The notes beneath the pieces are model-generated. The model saw only the letters and a program-made list of their open reading frames with translations, made no database searches and was not told where the DNA came from. Source: Chryseobacterium gleum (GTDB lineage Bacteria; Bacteroidota; Bacteroidia; UBA10329). From it: 43,745 nucleotides of DNA. The DNA lies in assembly GCA_945903645.1 (NCBI GenBank), contig CAMDOM010000024.1, forward strand, positions 1-43,745, in the 5' to 3' direction. The position numbers and the translations under genes are program-made. This document shows, piece after piece, positions 33,354-42,031 of the stretch (the stretch's first letter is position 1; each line of letters opens with the position of its first letter).

Positions 33354-34130
33354 CTTGTCTTTTATCTTTTGAAGCAGTTTTTTTGCCTCTAAATGCATCA
33401 CGCGCTGTTCCAATAGATGATTTTTATCGGGCGCAAATGCCAATACTTGCTGCAAATAGAGCTGTGCCTCATTTCCTCTGCCATTCTCGTACAATGCCTC
33501 TGCGTAATAAAACGTGTTTCCCAAATCGTTGGGATAGCTCGCCATGACTTCGGTCATCAATGCCATAGATTTCTTCTTATCGGGCCAACTGATGATAAAA
33601 GGTATGGATGGAACCTTGTAGTTGAGCACGGCCAATGAGCGTTTTCCAACGCCATTCATAAATTCTGGATCGAGATGAATCATGGCCTCACAAGCTTCTT
33701 TCATCCGTGTAGCAATGCCTTCGGTGGCGGCCCGAATAATACCAATGCTTTCACCCCATAAACCCAAGCCTGCCAAATGCTCGAAGCGCAATTCTCTATT
33801 ATTTGGATGTTTTATGATCATTTGTTCGCCAATAATTTTCGCTTGCTCCAGTGCTTTACTGCGATGGCGCGAATCGGTTTCTACAAATCGGCCCTTAAAT
33901 ATGTAGCTGCGGCAGAGGTAAATGCTGGCTTGCAATTCGCTTTGAGGTGTTGCCATAGCCTTGCGTAGATGCAATATCGCTTGGTCGATAGGTTCTCGCT
34001 TGGCTTGAATTCCAACCGCTCCTTCTGTGCGCTGTTCAAACCACGAAATACCCTTTTGCAAATCGGTTTGAGCCGCTGCAATACGCGTATTCGCCACAAT
34101 GGCAAGCAGAAGAATTAAGCGATTGAACAT
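33351..34130 (-). CDS. Exported TPR-like protein of unknown function
   Basis: The 259-residue protein begins MFNRLILLLAIVANTRIAAA, a signal peptide probably cut after AAA. The rest is almost all helical and can be read as degenerate tetratricopeptide units: DQAILHLRKAMATPQSELQA with ASIYLCRSYIFKGRFVE, MKEACEAMIHLDPEFMNGVG, and a clearer final pair LGNTFYYAEALYENGRGNEA with QLYLQQVLAFAPD. TPR folds usually hold protein partners. It should lie in the periplasm. TAGCTTCG just upstream (minus strand) is one base off a -7 box. The gene stands between the S8 peptidase and the small lipoproteins, all in the same direction, with an 84-base gap after the peptidase. Confidence 0.7.
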   Translation of the reverse strand: MFNRLILLLAIVANTRIAAAQTDLQKGISWFEQRTEGAVGIQAKREPIDQAILHLRKAMATPQSELQASIYLCRSYIFKGRFVETDSRHRSKALEQAKIIGEQMIIKHPNNRELRFEHLAGLGLWGESIGIIRAATEGIATRMKEACEAMIHLDPEFMNGVGKRSLAVLNYKVPSIPFIISWPDKKKSMALMTEVMASYPNDLGNTFYYAEALYENGRGNEAQLYLQQVLAFAPDKNHLLEQRVMHLEAKKLLQKIKDK

Positions 34131-34214
34131 TGCCCGAAGCTAAAGAAAATCTACTTAAATGAATAACTCCAGAATAAAATTGACCCAGATTAACGCAAAG
34201 ATTTTCGGGGATGG

Positions 34215-35867
34215 TTAATCCACCTTAATCATCTTGCTATGAAATTTCCCTTCTTTAGAAATTGCATGGATATAATATGTGCCCGCCTGCAAGCTATTTA
34301 GCCCAGTGAATCGGAATTCATGCACACAGGTTTCGCATCCAACGCCTTTAATAATCTGCACTTGTTGCCCCATAGAATTCACCAATTGGAATTCTAAATC
34401 TTGATTGATTGCGCTAAAAAATGCGCCTTTTAGTTCGGATGAAAATGGATTGGGAAATGCGGTGAGCAATTCGTCTTGTTCCAAATTGGTAGGATTGTAT
34501 CCAGCCAAAACTACTCGTGCTTTTGGGAAATAGGGGATTCCATAACCCAGTTGTGCAGTGGGAGCGGTGTAAATATGTGCGCTTCTTTCGATGGATTCAA
34601 ATACCTGCATATTGGTAGCATTTGGATTGCTCTGCCACAAGCAAGCTGCCATTCCAGCCATAATGGGTCCCGAAAATGATGTGCCATTGCTTGGTCCAAC
34701 TCCGCCCAAAGTGCCAGCAACAATTGCCAACTGACCTTGTGCGCAAACATTGGGTTTTACTCGTCCATCCGAACTTGGACCGATGGAGCTGAACGAGGCA
34801 TATTCGCGGGTTGCGTTCACAGCTCCAATGGCTAGGGCGCTGTCTGCATCAGATGGAGTTCCAATAAATTTCCATACATTATTCCCGCTATTTCCGGCAC
34901 TATTCACAACTAGCATACCTGCAGAGGCAGCCATATTTGCAGCTCGCGCTCCATGCGTTTTTTTTCCGTCCATATCGGCATAGGTATGGTCGTAGGCGGT
35001 ATCGTCAAAGGTGGTGTAGCCCAAGGATGAATTGATAATATCCGCGCCTGCACTATCGGCATATTCTGCTCCAGATATCCAATAGTCTTCCTCAATTGGA
35101 AATTCACTGTCCACATCTTCGGTGCGAATAAGTAAGTAGCTGGCTTTGGGAGCCGTGCCAATCATAACTCCTGGCTGATAGGCCGCCATAGTACTCAAAA
35201 CTGCAGTGCCATGGCTCGAATATCCATATACGTTTGCTGTGCGACCAACAATATCCCACGTGCCCACCAATCGGCCATTCTGCCGCAGGCTATCAAAAAC
35301 GGAAAGTTGGTCTGCCGATGAAAATCCGCCATCCAACACGGCTATCATCATGCCTTGCCCCATCAGATTTTGCTCATGAAGCAGCACACCGCCTAGCATT
35401 TCTATTTGATTAAAAGCAGTGCCGTAATCCGCGTCTGCAATAACCGTTTCCAAATTTTTAGAGACGGCAATTTCATCCCATTTGGACCATTCGCCAGCCG
35501 AAGATTTTTGCTTGCCTACTGGCATTGAATTGATGACAAAAGGAAGAGCAAGCACTTGCTGCAGCACTGCATTGTCCACAATGCGAAGCGTAACTGCATT
35601 CATCCATTTCGATACGCTCAACACTTCTGCACCTGTTGCGCGAACAAGTTCGATGTATGCAGGATCTACGGGTAAATCCCTGCTTTTTATGAGAATGTTT
35701 TGTCGCGTTCTTCTGTCTATGGCGCGCTGCGAAAGAAATGCTTCGGGTTGTGTGATGGTATAGGGCGTATTGTCTTTGTCCGAAAATTGAATCCAATATT
35801 TTTCGGGCGCCACTTGAGCCATTGCAGCTATTGGAAAGAACAGTACGGCAATTATCCACAGTTTCAT
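34215..35867 (-). CDS. S8 family subtilisin-like serine peptidase with T9SS sorting domain
   Basis: The N-terminal signal peptide MKLWIIAVLFFPIAAMA precedes an I9-like propeptide-type region (about 20-130). The catalytic triad is complete: D179 in MIAVLDGGFSS, H219 in SSHGTAVLSTMA and S397 in GTSFSGPIMAGM; the oxyanion asparagine lies in VVNSAGNSGNNVW. The end, from TAFPNPFSSELKGAFFSAIN to YYIHAISKEGKFHSKMIKVD, is the C-terminal sorting domain of the type IX system. CETCVH in that domain contains a likely disulfide. The enzyme should be released or held on the cell surface and degrade proteins there. The start ATG overlaps the stop of the upstream lipoprotein gene (ATGA), so the two are made together. 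Confidence 0.93.
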   Translation of the reverse strand: MKLWIIAVLFFPIAAMAQVAPEKYWIQFSDKDNTPYTITQPEAFLSQRAIDRRTRQNILIKSRDLPVDPAYIELVRATGAEVLSVSKWMNAVTLRIVDNAVLQQVLALPFVINSMPVGKQKSSAGEWSKWDEIAVSKNLETVIADADYGTAFNQIEMLGGVLLHEQNLMGQGMMIAVLDGGFSSADQLSVFDSLRQNGRLVGTWDIVGRTANVYGYSSHGTAVLSTMAAYQPGVMIGTAPKASYLLIRTEDVDSEFPIEEDYWISGAEYADSAGADIINSSLGYTTFDDTAYDHTYADMDGKKTHGARAANMAASAGMLVVNSAGNSGNNVWKFIGTPSDADSALAIGAVNATREYASFSSIGPSSDGRVKPNVCAQGQLAIVAGTLGGVGPSNGTSFSGPIMAGMAACLWQSNPNATNMQVFESIERSAHIYTAPTAQLGYGIPYFPKARVVLAGYNPTNLEQDELLTAFPNPFSSELKGAFFSAINQDLEFQLVNSMGQQVQIIKGVGCETCVHEFRFTGLNSLQAGTYYIHAISKEGKFHSKMIKVD

Positions 35868-36589
35868 TGGCCGTAGTCTATAACGCTCATTTCAAAATCA
35901 TAGCCAATAGAATCTATAATTGCAGGATTGCTGGCGTTTTGCTGAATGTTGTATACCGTCAATTTCTTATGAATCATGCCCACATGTTCGGCATAAACCT
36001 CCATGGCATACACCGAAACACCAAACACTACGGGTCGGTTTAGCTGAATTACAGTAACAGTGCTATCGAAGGTAAAACCGTTAATTTCATACGGCTGATT
36101 CACATCCGAATAGGTGTAATTCCAGTCTGTTGGAATGTTCTGTTGCCCATAATATTCCTGAATACTTTGAGGAGTAGCGCGAATGTGTCCATCCCAAAAT
36201 TTATCTTCAACAATGGGGAAATTGTGCTTCACGAAAATTACGTTTTCCTCGTTTTGTTCCGCGAAATCTGGAGTTGAAACGCGACTCCAAACATCCTTAA
36301 TGCTCCAATTGCTTTCAGAACTAATTTGACGTTCAACGCGAATGGCTTCACGTCCTTCTTCATCCAAAAATGTAGATTGATTGATGTCGCGCAACACGTA
36401 GCTTACCGCTCCAGAGCCAACTGGCCCAATAACATCATCGCGCCAAATGCTATCAACTTGATAAGTTACATACGTTCCTAGTTCGACTGGGAAGTAGCTG
36501 TACCCAAGGTCGCTGCCGGACAAATCTTCGTCATAGCAGGACCAGAGCACAACCGATAAGGCAACGAATATGAGGATGAGTTTGCGCAA
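35864..36589 (-). CDS. Lipoprotein of unknown function, coupled to the S8 peptidase
   Basis: The 241-residue protein starts (TTG codon) MRKLILIFVALSVVLWSC, a lipoprotein signal with the cysteine at residue 18. The mature part is beta-rich: YSYFPVELGTYVTYQVDSIW, ISSESNWSIKDVWSRV, NYTYSDVNQPYEINGFTFDS. It resembles Bacteroidota lipoproteins that recur as single-domain beta-barrel-like surface proteins; no catalytic motif is seen. Its stop codon overlaps the peptidase start by four bases, so a joint role such as inhibitor, chaperone or anchoring partner is possible, but this is inference. No in-frame ATG lies near the start, which is why TTG is accepted. Confidence 0.7.
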   Translation of the reverse strand: MRKLILIFVALSVVLWSCYDEDLSGSDLGYSYFPVELGTYVTYQVDSIWRDDVIGPVGSGAVSYVLRDINQSTFLDEEGREAIRVERQISSESNWSIKDVWSRVSTPDFAEQNEENVIFVKHNFPIVEDKFWDGHIRATPQSIQEYYGQQNIPTDWNYTYSDVNQPYEINGFTFDSTVTVIQLNRPVVFGVSVYAMEVYAEHVGMIHKKLTVYNIQQNASNPAIIDSIGYDFEMSVIDYGQ

Positions 36590-36688
36590 CGGAAAAACTA
36601 GATTGAAAAAAGATTAAAGACGTGTAAAGGTGTAAATGTTTATGATTTCAAGTTCAATCAGTATTCATCAATCGTTAATCAGCAATCA

Positions 36689-37777
36689 TCACTTCAATAT
36701 AAAGCCACCGCCAACCACATCACTTCCATCATAAAACACCGCAGATTGACCCGGAGCAATTGCGCTTACTTCTTCCAAAAAACGAACAGAAATGTCAGTC
36801 CCATTTTGCTTAATCCATGCTTTACTTCCCGGATGTTTGTACCGCACCTTGGCCACAACCTCCATTTCTTCGCCAATTTCTGGGTATTTGATGAGGTTGA
36901 TGTCGCGCACTGCCATTTCGGTTTTTAACAAATCAGCCTCTGTTCCCAATACAACGGTGTTTGTATCGGGAAATATTGCGGTTACATACATCGGTTCGCC
37001 CAATGCAATTTCCAATCCTTTGCGCTGGCCAATGGTGTAAAATGGGTAGCCACGATGGGTTCCAAGTAGCTTTCCGTTTTTGTCCACAAAATTTCCGCCA
37101 TCTACTTTGGCTTCCAAATCGGGCAATTTCCGTTTTAGAAAACCACGGTAGTCGTTATCGGGGATAAAGCAGATTTCGTAGCTCTCGCTCTTTTTGGCAA
37201 TGGTTTCGTAGCCGCTATCCAAGGCTATTTGACGAATATCCTTCTTGTGATATTTGCCCAATGGAAAGATAGTTCTCGCCAAATTCTTTTGACTTAAGCC
37301 CCACAACACGTAGCTCTGGTCTTTGCTTTCGTCCAATCCTTTGTAGACGATGTAGCGGCCATTTTCCAAACGAACTTGGGCGTAGTGACCAGTGGCAATG
37401 AATTCGCAACCCAATTGATCTGCTCTGCGCAGCAACGCATCCCATTTTATGTGCGTATTGCACAGCACACAAGGGTTTGGAGTTCTTCCTGCCACATATT
37501 CTTCTACAAAATTGTCGATAATGTATTCTCCAAACTCGGCTCTTATGTCAATGATGATGTGCGGAAAACCATGGTCGACAGCTAATTGTCGCGCATCATT
37601 TATATCGTCCAAACTGCAGCATCCTGTGGTGCGTGTGCTTCCTCCAGAAGATGAATAATCCCATGTTTTCATGGTTACTCCAATCACTTCATAGCCTTCG
37701 CGGTGCAGCATTAACGCTACCACCGAACTATCGAGGCCGCCACTCATGGCTACCAATACTTTTCCTTTGCTGCTCAC
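36689..37777 (-). CDS. mnmA: tRNA-specific 2-thiouridylase MnmA
   Basis: MnmA puts sulfur on uridine 34 of tRNA-Lys, -Glu and -Gln, which improves decoding. The PP-loop SGGLDSSVVALML binds ATP near the N-terminus. GRTPNPCVLCNTHIKW holds one catalytic cysteine, and ESYEICFIPDNDYRGFL the second; TGHYAQVRL and KDQSYVLWGL are further conserved parts. FYTIGQRKGLEIALG begins the C-terminal half. A longer frame with a TTG start exists, but GTG 37777, which overlaps the upstream MORN gene stop as GTGA, gives the common start just before the PP-loop. It is the second gene of an operon with the MORN-repeat gene. Confidence 0.95.
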   Translation of the reverse strand: MSSKGKVLVAMSGGLDSSVVALMLHREGYEVIGVTMKTWDYSSSGGSTRTTGCCSLDDINDARQLAVDHGFPHIIIDIRAEFGEYIIDNFVEEYVAGRTPNPCVLCNTHIKWDALLRRADQLGCEFIATGHYAQVRLENGRYIVYKGLDESKDQSYVLWGLSQKNLARTIFPLGKYHKKDIRQIALDSGYETIAKKSESYEICFIPDNDYRGFLKRKLPDLEAKVDGGNFVDKNGKLLGTHRGYPFYTIGQRKGLEIALGEPMYVTAIFPDTNTVVLGTEADLLKTEMAVRDINLIKYPEIGEEMEVVAKVRYKHPGSKAWIKQNGTDISVRFLEEVSAIAPGQSAVFYDGSDVVGGGFILK

Positions 37778-38796
37778 GGTTTCCCTTCCCAATCTATGGA
37801 GCTTTTTAGCTCACTATTTTCCCATATTTCCACTTTCTCAATGGACCCATCTTGTTTGTAATGCGTCACTTTACCATTCAGCACATCCTCATTATAGTAG
37901 CCTTTTACTCGCAATTGAGTGCCCACTAATTGTTCCAACACCTCATCAGGTCCGCCCATGGTGCCAGGTTTTGTTTCACTCACAAATTTCCCCAAGTCAT
38001 ACCATTCTTCAAAATCGCCTTGGCGCTTTCCTTTGGCGTAGGTGTATTTGCTTTTGGGAATCCCACTTTCAAAAGTTTCCTCAAATTCACCATTCTCTAA
38101 CTTTTTCTTCTTTAGAATGCCGTTTGCGTACACATCTTGTGTGCGAACTGAGCCATTCAAATTGAACATCAACCACACGCCATTACGCACTCCGTCTACG
38201 TACGAGCCTTGTACTTTCGGTTTGCCATCGTCTCCAAACAACTTGAACAACCCATCTAGGTTTCCATTCTTATAAAATGCCTCGGTCCATTTCTTGGAGT
38301 TTGGAAAAAACTTGAGCCAAGAACCATGTTTCACACTATCACGATAGTGAAGTTCTTCGCCCATTTGACCGTTGTCGTAGTAAGAGCGTTGCACTCCGTG
38401 AAGCAAATTTTGCTTGTAGGTTTCTTCTAGCACTAACACTTCGGCTTCATTAAAGTATTGCCAAAGGCTGTCTTTCTTCATATTGCGATAAATGCCTTTC
38501 GCTTTTATCTTCCCATTGGAGTGGTAATGATGGGAAGAAACTGCTCCGTCAGGGCTGTGGTTGTTCGTAGCACTCAGCTTGCCATTGTCGAAGTAATACT
38601 GAAAAAGTCCAATCGCTTTATCATCTTTAAACTGACCAGAATAGCGCACTTGACCATTGGGATGCATTTGTTTCCAATCGCCTTGCTTTCTGCCTTCGGC
38701 ATCAGTCACATTGGTTTGCTGACCAAAAGAAACAAACGCTACTAACACCAAAATCAGTATTGCTAGCGCATGGGTAATTGTTGCGGGTATCTTCAT
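37774..38796 (-). CDS. Exported MORN-repeat protein (YwqK-like)
   Basis: The signal peptide, from MKIPATITHALAILILVLVA to SFGQ, is followed by about ten short repeats of the MORN_2 type. Examples are HPNGQVRYSGQFKDDKAIGL, YHSNGKIKAKGIYRNMKKDS, YYDNGQMGEELHYRDSVKHG and NLNGSVRTQDVYANG. Repeats of this kind form a stacked beta-sheet. Databases often call such proteins YwqK family antitoxin, but there is no toxin gene here, and the protein is exported, so that name is misleading. ATG 38796 is chosen because a perfect -7 box (38805-38812) overlaps any longer frame. It is the first gene in an operon with mnmA. The function is not known. Confidence 0.85.
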   Translation of the reverse strand: MKIPATITHALAILILVLVAFVSFGQQTNVTDAEGRKQGDWKQMHPNGQVRYSGQFKDDKAIGLFQYYFDNGKLSATNNHSPDGAVSSHHYHSNGKIKAKGIYRNMKKDSLWQYFNEAEVLVLEETYKQNLLHGVQRSYYDNGQMGEELHYRDSVKHGSWLKFFPNSKKWTEAFYKNGNLDGLFKLFGDDGKPKVQGSYVDGVRNGVWLMFNLNGSVRTQDVYANGILKKKKLENGEFEETFESGIPKSKYTYAKGKRQGDFEEWYDLGKFVSETKPGTMGGPDEVLEQLVGTQLRVKGYYNEDVLNGKVTHYKQDGSIEKVEIWENSELKSSIDWEGKP

Positions 38797-38804
38797 TCCA
38801 GTTG

Positions 38805-38812
38805 CAAAGTTA
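38805..38812 (-). promoter_or_regulatory. -7 promoter box TAACTTTG before the MORN-mnmA operon
   Basis: A perfect TAnnTTTG on the minus strand, 8 bases before ATG 38796, with TTG 16 bases further upstream on that strand. The leader would be only a few bases long. Confidence 0.5.
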
Positions 38813-38888
38813 AGGCAGTTAGGCAAGGCAATTATGGGCTTTTTTTTGGATGATTTTAATTTACGGTGACGGCAGTGTTTAATTGCAA

Positions 38889-38896
38889 TAATTTTG
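38889..38896 (+). promoter_or_regulatory. -7 promoter box TAATTTTG before cca
   Basis: A perfect TAnnTTTG that ends six bases before GTG 38903. It overlaps the TTG that starts the longer reading frame, so that TTG is unlikely to be used. Confidence 0.45.
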
Positions 38897-38902
38897 CCGA
38901 CC

Positions 38903-40324
38903 GTGCATTTTTCCAATCATATCACTCATCCTGTCTTTGCAATCGTTTCCGAATGTGCGGAGGTGCTGGGTGTAGAAGCCTATGTAATTGGTGGTTTTGT
39001 TCGCGATAGTTTGATGAATCGCCCCACCAAGGATATTGATATTGTATCCATTGGAAAGGGTATCGAATTGGCCGAGGCAGTTGCCAAAAAGGCGGGTGGA
39101 GTTAAAGTATCGGTGTTCAAACGCTACGGTACGGCAATGCTTCGCTACAAGGATGTAGATGTAGAATTTGTAGGCGCTCGTAAAGAATCCTATCATTTCG
39201 ATTCGCGCAAACCTGTGGTTGAAGACGGTACTATTGCTGACGACCAAAATCGAAGAGATTTTACCATCAATGCCTTGGCCATAAGTTTGAACAAGAAAAA
39301 CTGGGGCAAATTGATTGACCCATTTAATGGAGTAGGGGACATCAACAACGGAATACTTCGCACGCCTCTTGCACCAGTTCAAACCTATAGCGATGATCCG
39401 CTGCGCATGATGCGTGCGATTAGATTCGCTACACAACTCAACTTTCAAATTCACCCCGATTCGTTTCAGGCAATTTCCGATTACAAAGAGCGCATTCGTA
39501 TTGTTTCTCAAGAACGCATTACGGACGAACTGAATAAAATTATTCTAGCAAAAACGCCATCTGTAGGTTTTAAATTGCTGTTTAACACTGGATTGCTGCA
39601 CATCATTTTTCCGAAAATGGTCGAACTTTTTGGAGTAGATATTATCAATGGCAGAGGTCACAAGGACAATTTCTACCACACGTTGCAGGTTTTGGACAAC
39701 ATTAGCCAAAACACCGAAGACCTTTGGCTACGATGGGCAGCAATCATGCACGATATCGAAAAACCAGTAACTAAAAGGTTTCATCCGCAGCAGGGATGGA
39801 CATTTCACGGCCATGAGGACAAAGGAGCACGGGCTGTTCCAGAAGTATTTAAAGATTTAAAGCTGCCACTCAATGAGAAGATGAAGCTTGTTCAGAAATT
39901 GGTCTTACTTCATCTGCGGCCTATTGTGTTGGCGCAAGATATTGTGACCGATTCGGCAATTCGCAGGTTGGCATTTGAGGCCGGTGAAGACATTGACGAT
40001 TTGATGATGCTTTGCGAAGCGGACATTACAAGCAAAGACGATGTGCGCGTGAAACGCTACTTGCGGAACTTTCAATTGGTGCGTCAAAAACTAAAGGAAG
40101 TAGAGGAGAAAGATAAAATGCGCACATGGCAGCCTCCTATTTCTGGTCAGGATATTATGGATGCGTTCAATATTGGTCCAGGCAAAGAGATTGGTATATT
40201 GAAAGATGCTATTCGCGATGCAATTCTTGATGGACACGTTGAAAATACACGGCAAGCGGCAGTTGCTTTTATGGAAATGAAGGGCAATGAGATTGGCCTA
40301 ACAACCGCAGTACACATCATTTAA
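38903..40324 (+). CDS. CCA tRNA nucleotidyltransferase with HD domain
   Basis: The enzyme adds or repairs the CCA end of tRNAs. YVIGGFVRDSLMNRPTKDID is the class II nucleotidyltransferase motif with the two metal-binding aspartates. RRDFTINALAISLN follows, then DPLRMMRAIRFATQL, the region that selects ATP and CTP. The C-terminal part is an HD domain, with WAAIMHDIEKPVTKRF and TFHGHEDKGARAV giving the histidine-aspartate metal site, as in the phosphohydrolase domain of some bacterial Cca proteins. The start is probably GTG 38903, because a -7 box lies just before it and the message would then be almost leaderless; the true start needs experimental support. The gene diverges from the MORN-mnmA operon. 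Confidence 0.9.
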   Translation: MHFSNHITHPVFAIVSECAEVLGVEAYVIGGFVRDSLMNRPTKDIDIVSIGKGIELAEAVAKKAGGVKVSVFKRYGTAMLRYKDVDVEFVGARKESYHFDSRKPVVEDGTIADDQNRRDFTINALAISLNKKNWGKLIDPFNGVGDINNGILRTPLAPVQTYSDDPLRMMRAIRFATQLNFQIHPDSFQAISDYKERIRIVSQERITDELNKIILAKTPSVGFKLLFNTGLLHIIFPKMVELFGVDIINGRGHKDNFYHTLQVLDNISQNTEDLWLRWAAIMHDIEKPVTKRFHPQQGWTFHGHEDKGARAVPEVFKDLKLPLNEKMKLVQKLVLLHLRPIVLAQDIVTDSAIRRLAFEAGEDIDDLMMLCEADITSKDDVRVKRYLRNFQLVRQKLKEVEEKDKMRTWQPPISGQDIMDAFNIGPGKEIGILKDAIRDAILDGHVENTRQAAVAFMEMKGNEIGLTTAVHII

Positions 40325-40460
40325 CCGGACGGAATTGGCTAGTTTATTTAGATAAAATTTAGTGTAACCATTTCCCACGAATCTTTTCCACTTTTGCGCT
40401 TTGATTTTTCATGGTTTTAAATCCATTGCAATAACCCTCAACGTCTAATTTTTCTTTCGA

Positions 40461-41138
40461 ATGGCTGTATACCGTTTCCGCGTTTTTATTGAGGACAATC
40501 ACGAAATTTATCGTGATATCGAAATTCTTGGTCGCCATGATTTTGCCGATTTACATCGTAGCATTGTTACTGGATTTAACTTTGTTGGAGGGCAGCCAGC
40601 CGAATATGTTACTTCAGACAGCACATGGTATGAGGGCGAAGATGTAGTAGCCTTGGATGCCGACTTGAATGGGAAGCCAGCTCGAATCGTCTCACATATT
40701 AACGATCCACATCAGCGGTTTTTGTGCGTTACAATTAGCTTCAAGCAAGTGGGCTTAGCCTTAGAGCTTTTAAAAATCCTTCCAGAAGTTGAAAATGTTT
40801 TTTATCCACGTGTTGTTAAAACCCACGGTGATGCACCATTCTACACCCAACCTCCTGTTAAACCAATTTCTAGCGATGTAGAAGACGATGAGGATGAGAA
40901 AGAAAAGAAGAAATCTGGAAAGAAAGGCGCGGCTTTATTGTTGGATGAAGAGCCAACGGATGATCAGCTAGGAGAAGAGGATACCGACTTGCTGCATGAT
41001 GATACAGAAAGTGGTTCAAATGCACCAGCTGGTGACGATGATGACGATGTTGTTGGTGCTGGTGGCGATGGAGATGACGATGATGAAGATGGCGAGGATG
41101 ACCCTGGCTTCTCTAACTTCGACATGGACGAACTCTAA
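40461..41138 (+). CDS. PRiA4 ORF-3-like protein with acidic tail
   Basis: The first 130 residues match the pRiA4b ORF-3 fold: MAVYRFRVFIEDNHEIYRDI followed by FADLHRSIVTGFNF and a middle region FLCVTISFKQVGLALELLKI. The rest (about 135-225) is low-complexity and strongly acidic, with DDEDEKEKKKSGKKG, then long runs of Asp and Glu and Gly, ending GFSNFDMDEL. Some databases name this family IS1096 element passenger TnpR, but nothing here indicates transposition. The stop lies two bases before the miaA start (TAATAATG), so the two are probably translated together. TAATTTTT upstream (about 40447) is near a -7 box, with a TTG 17 bases before it. The acidic tail could bind basic proteins or metal; that is a guess. 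Confidence 0.75.
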   Translation: MAVYRFRVFIEDNHEIYRDIEILGRHDFADLHRSIVTGFNFVGGQPAEYVTSDSTWYEGEDVVALDADLNGKPARIVSHINDPHQRFLCVTISFKQVGLALELLKILPEVENVFYPRVVKTHGDAPFYTQPPVKPISSDVEDDEDEKEKKKSGKKGAALLLDEEPTDDQLGEEDTDLLHDDTESGSNAPAGDDDDDVVGAGGDGDDDDEDGEDDPGFSNFDMDEL

Positions 41139-41140
41139 TA

Positions 41141-42031
41141 ATGTCCGACAAGGCCAAAACGCTCCTTGTCATTTGTGGACCAACTGCCGCAGGAAAATCT
41201 GATGTTGCGCTTCATTTGGCTCAACGCCTCAAAACGGAGATTGTTTCTGCTGATAGCCGTCAAGTGTATCGCGAGATTCCCATTGGCACAGCTCAGCCCA
41301 ATGTAACTGAACTTGCTTTGGTTCCACACCATTTTGTAGCATCTCGTTCCATTCATGAGGACTACGATGCAGGCAAATATGCCCGCGAGGCTTTATCACT
41401 TTTGGAATCGCTTTTCCATCATCACGATACAGTTGTTATGTGCGGTGGTACTGGACTCTACATCCAAGCAGTTTGCGAAGGTTTAGATGAAGTTCCGCCT
41501 TCTGATAGCGAGGTTCGAGCTCAATTAACACATAGATTAGCCACAGAAGGATTACTCTCGTTGCTCAATCAATTACAGCAGTTAGATGTGGTGCATTACA
41601 ATCGAATGGATCGAAAAAACCCGCAACGCGTGCTTCGCGCATTGGAAGTTTGCTTAGTTAGCGGCAAGCCTTTTTCATCGTTTCATATAAAAAAGGCAGA
41701 GCCTCGCTCGTTTAATGTGGTGAAAATTGGAATTCAATTGCCTAAAAAAGAATTAGACGAACGCATTGCCAAGCGAACCATTCAGATGATAAATTCAGGA
41801 TGGTTGGAAGAAGCAAAATCCGTTTTTCCTGTTCGCCATCTTAACGCATTAAATACTGTCGGTTATAAAGAACTGTTCGACCATTTAGAGGGTAAAACCT
41901 CGCTAAATGATGCCGTAAAATTGATTCAACTGCGCACCTCCCAATTTGCCAAGCGCCAAATGACGTGGTTTAAGAAAGATGAAACCGTGCAATGGATGTC
42001 GCCTACCGAAGCTTATCGCTGGTCGAAGTAG
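41141..42031 (+). CDS. miaA: tRNA dimethylallyltransferase MiaA
   Basis: MiaA transfers a dimethylallyl group to adenosine 37 of tRNAs that read codons starting with U. The P-loop GPTAAGKSDVAL lies at residues 12-23. DSRQVYREIPIGTAQP, GGTGLYIQAVCEGL and the later VGYKELFDHL and RTSQFAKRQMTWFKKD are the conserved blocks for substrate and tRNA binding. The length of 296 residues is normal. It is coupled to the acidic protein gene upstream. Its last 19 bases overlap the end of the LptD-type gene on the opposite strand. Together with mnmA and cca, three tRNA maturation genes fall within 6 kb. Confidence 0.95.
   Translation: MSDKAKTLLVICGPTAAGKSDVALHLAQRLKTEIVSADSRQVYREIPIGTAQPNVTELALVPHHFVASRSIHEDYDAGKYAREALSLLESLFHHHDTVVMCGGTGLYIQAVCEGLDEVPPSDSEVRAQLTHRLATEGLLSLLNQLQQLDVVHYNRMDRKNPQRVLRALEVCLVSGKPFSSFHIKKAEPRSFNVVKIGIQLPKKELDERIAKRTIQMINSGWLEEAKSVFPVRHLNALNTVGYKELFDHLEGKTSLNDAVKLIQLRTSQFAKRQMTWFKKDETVQWMSPTEAYRWSK

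Noticed and set aside
37774-38796. Toxin-antitoxin system, from the YwqK antitoxin label given to MORN proteins
   Set aside because: The protein has a signal peptide, and no toxin-like gene lies beside it; the partner gene is mnmA.
38894-38902. TTG start for the cca gene
   Set aside because: The TTG lies inside a perfect -7 promoter box and would not be in the transcript; GTG 38903 is the nearest usable start.
40461-41138. Insertion-sequence passenger gene, from the IS1096 TnpR family label
   Set aside because: No transposase, inverted repeats or target duplication flank it; it is coupled to miaA in a housekeeping setting.
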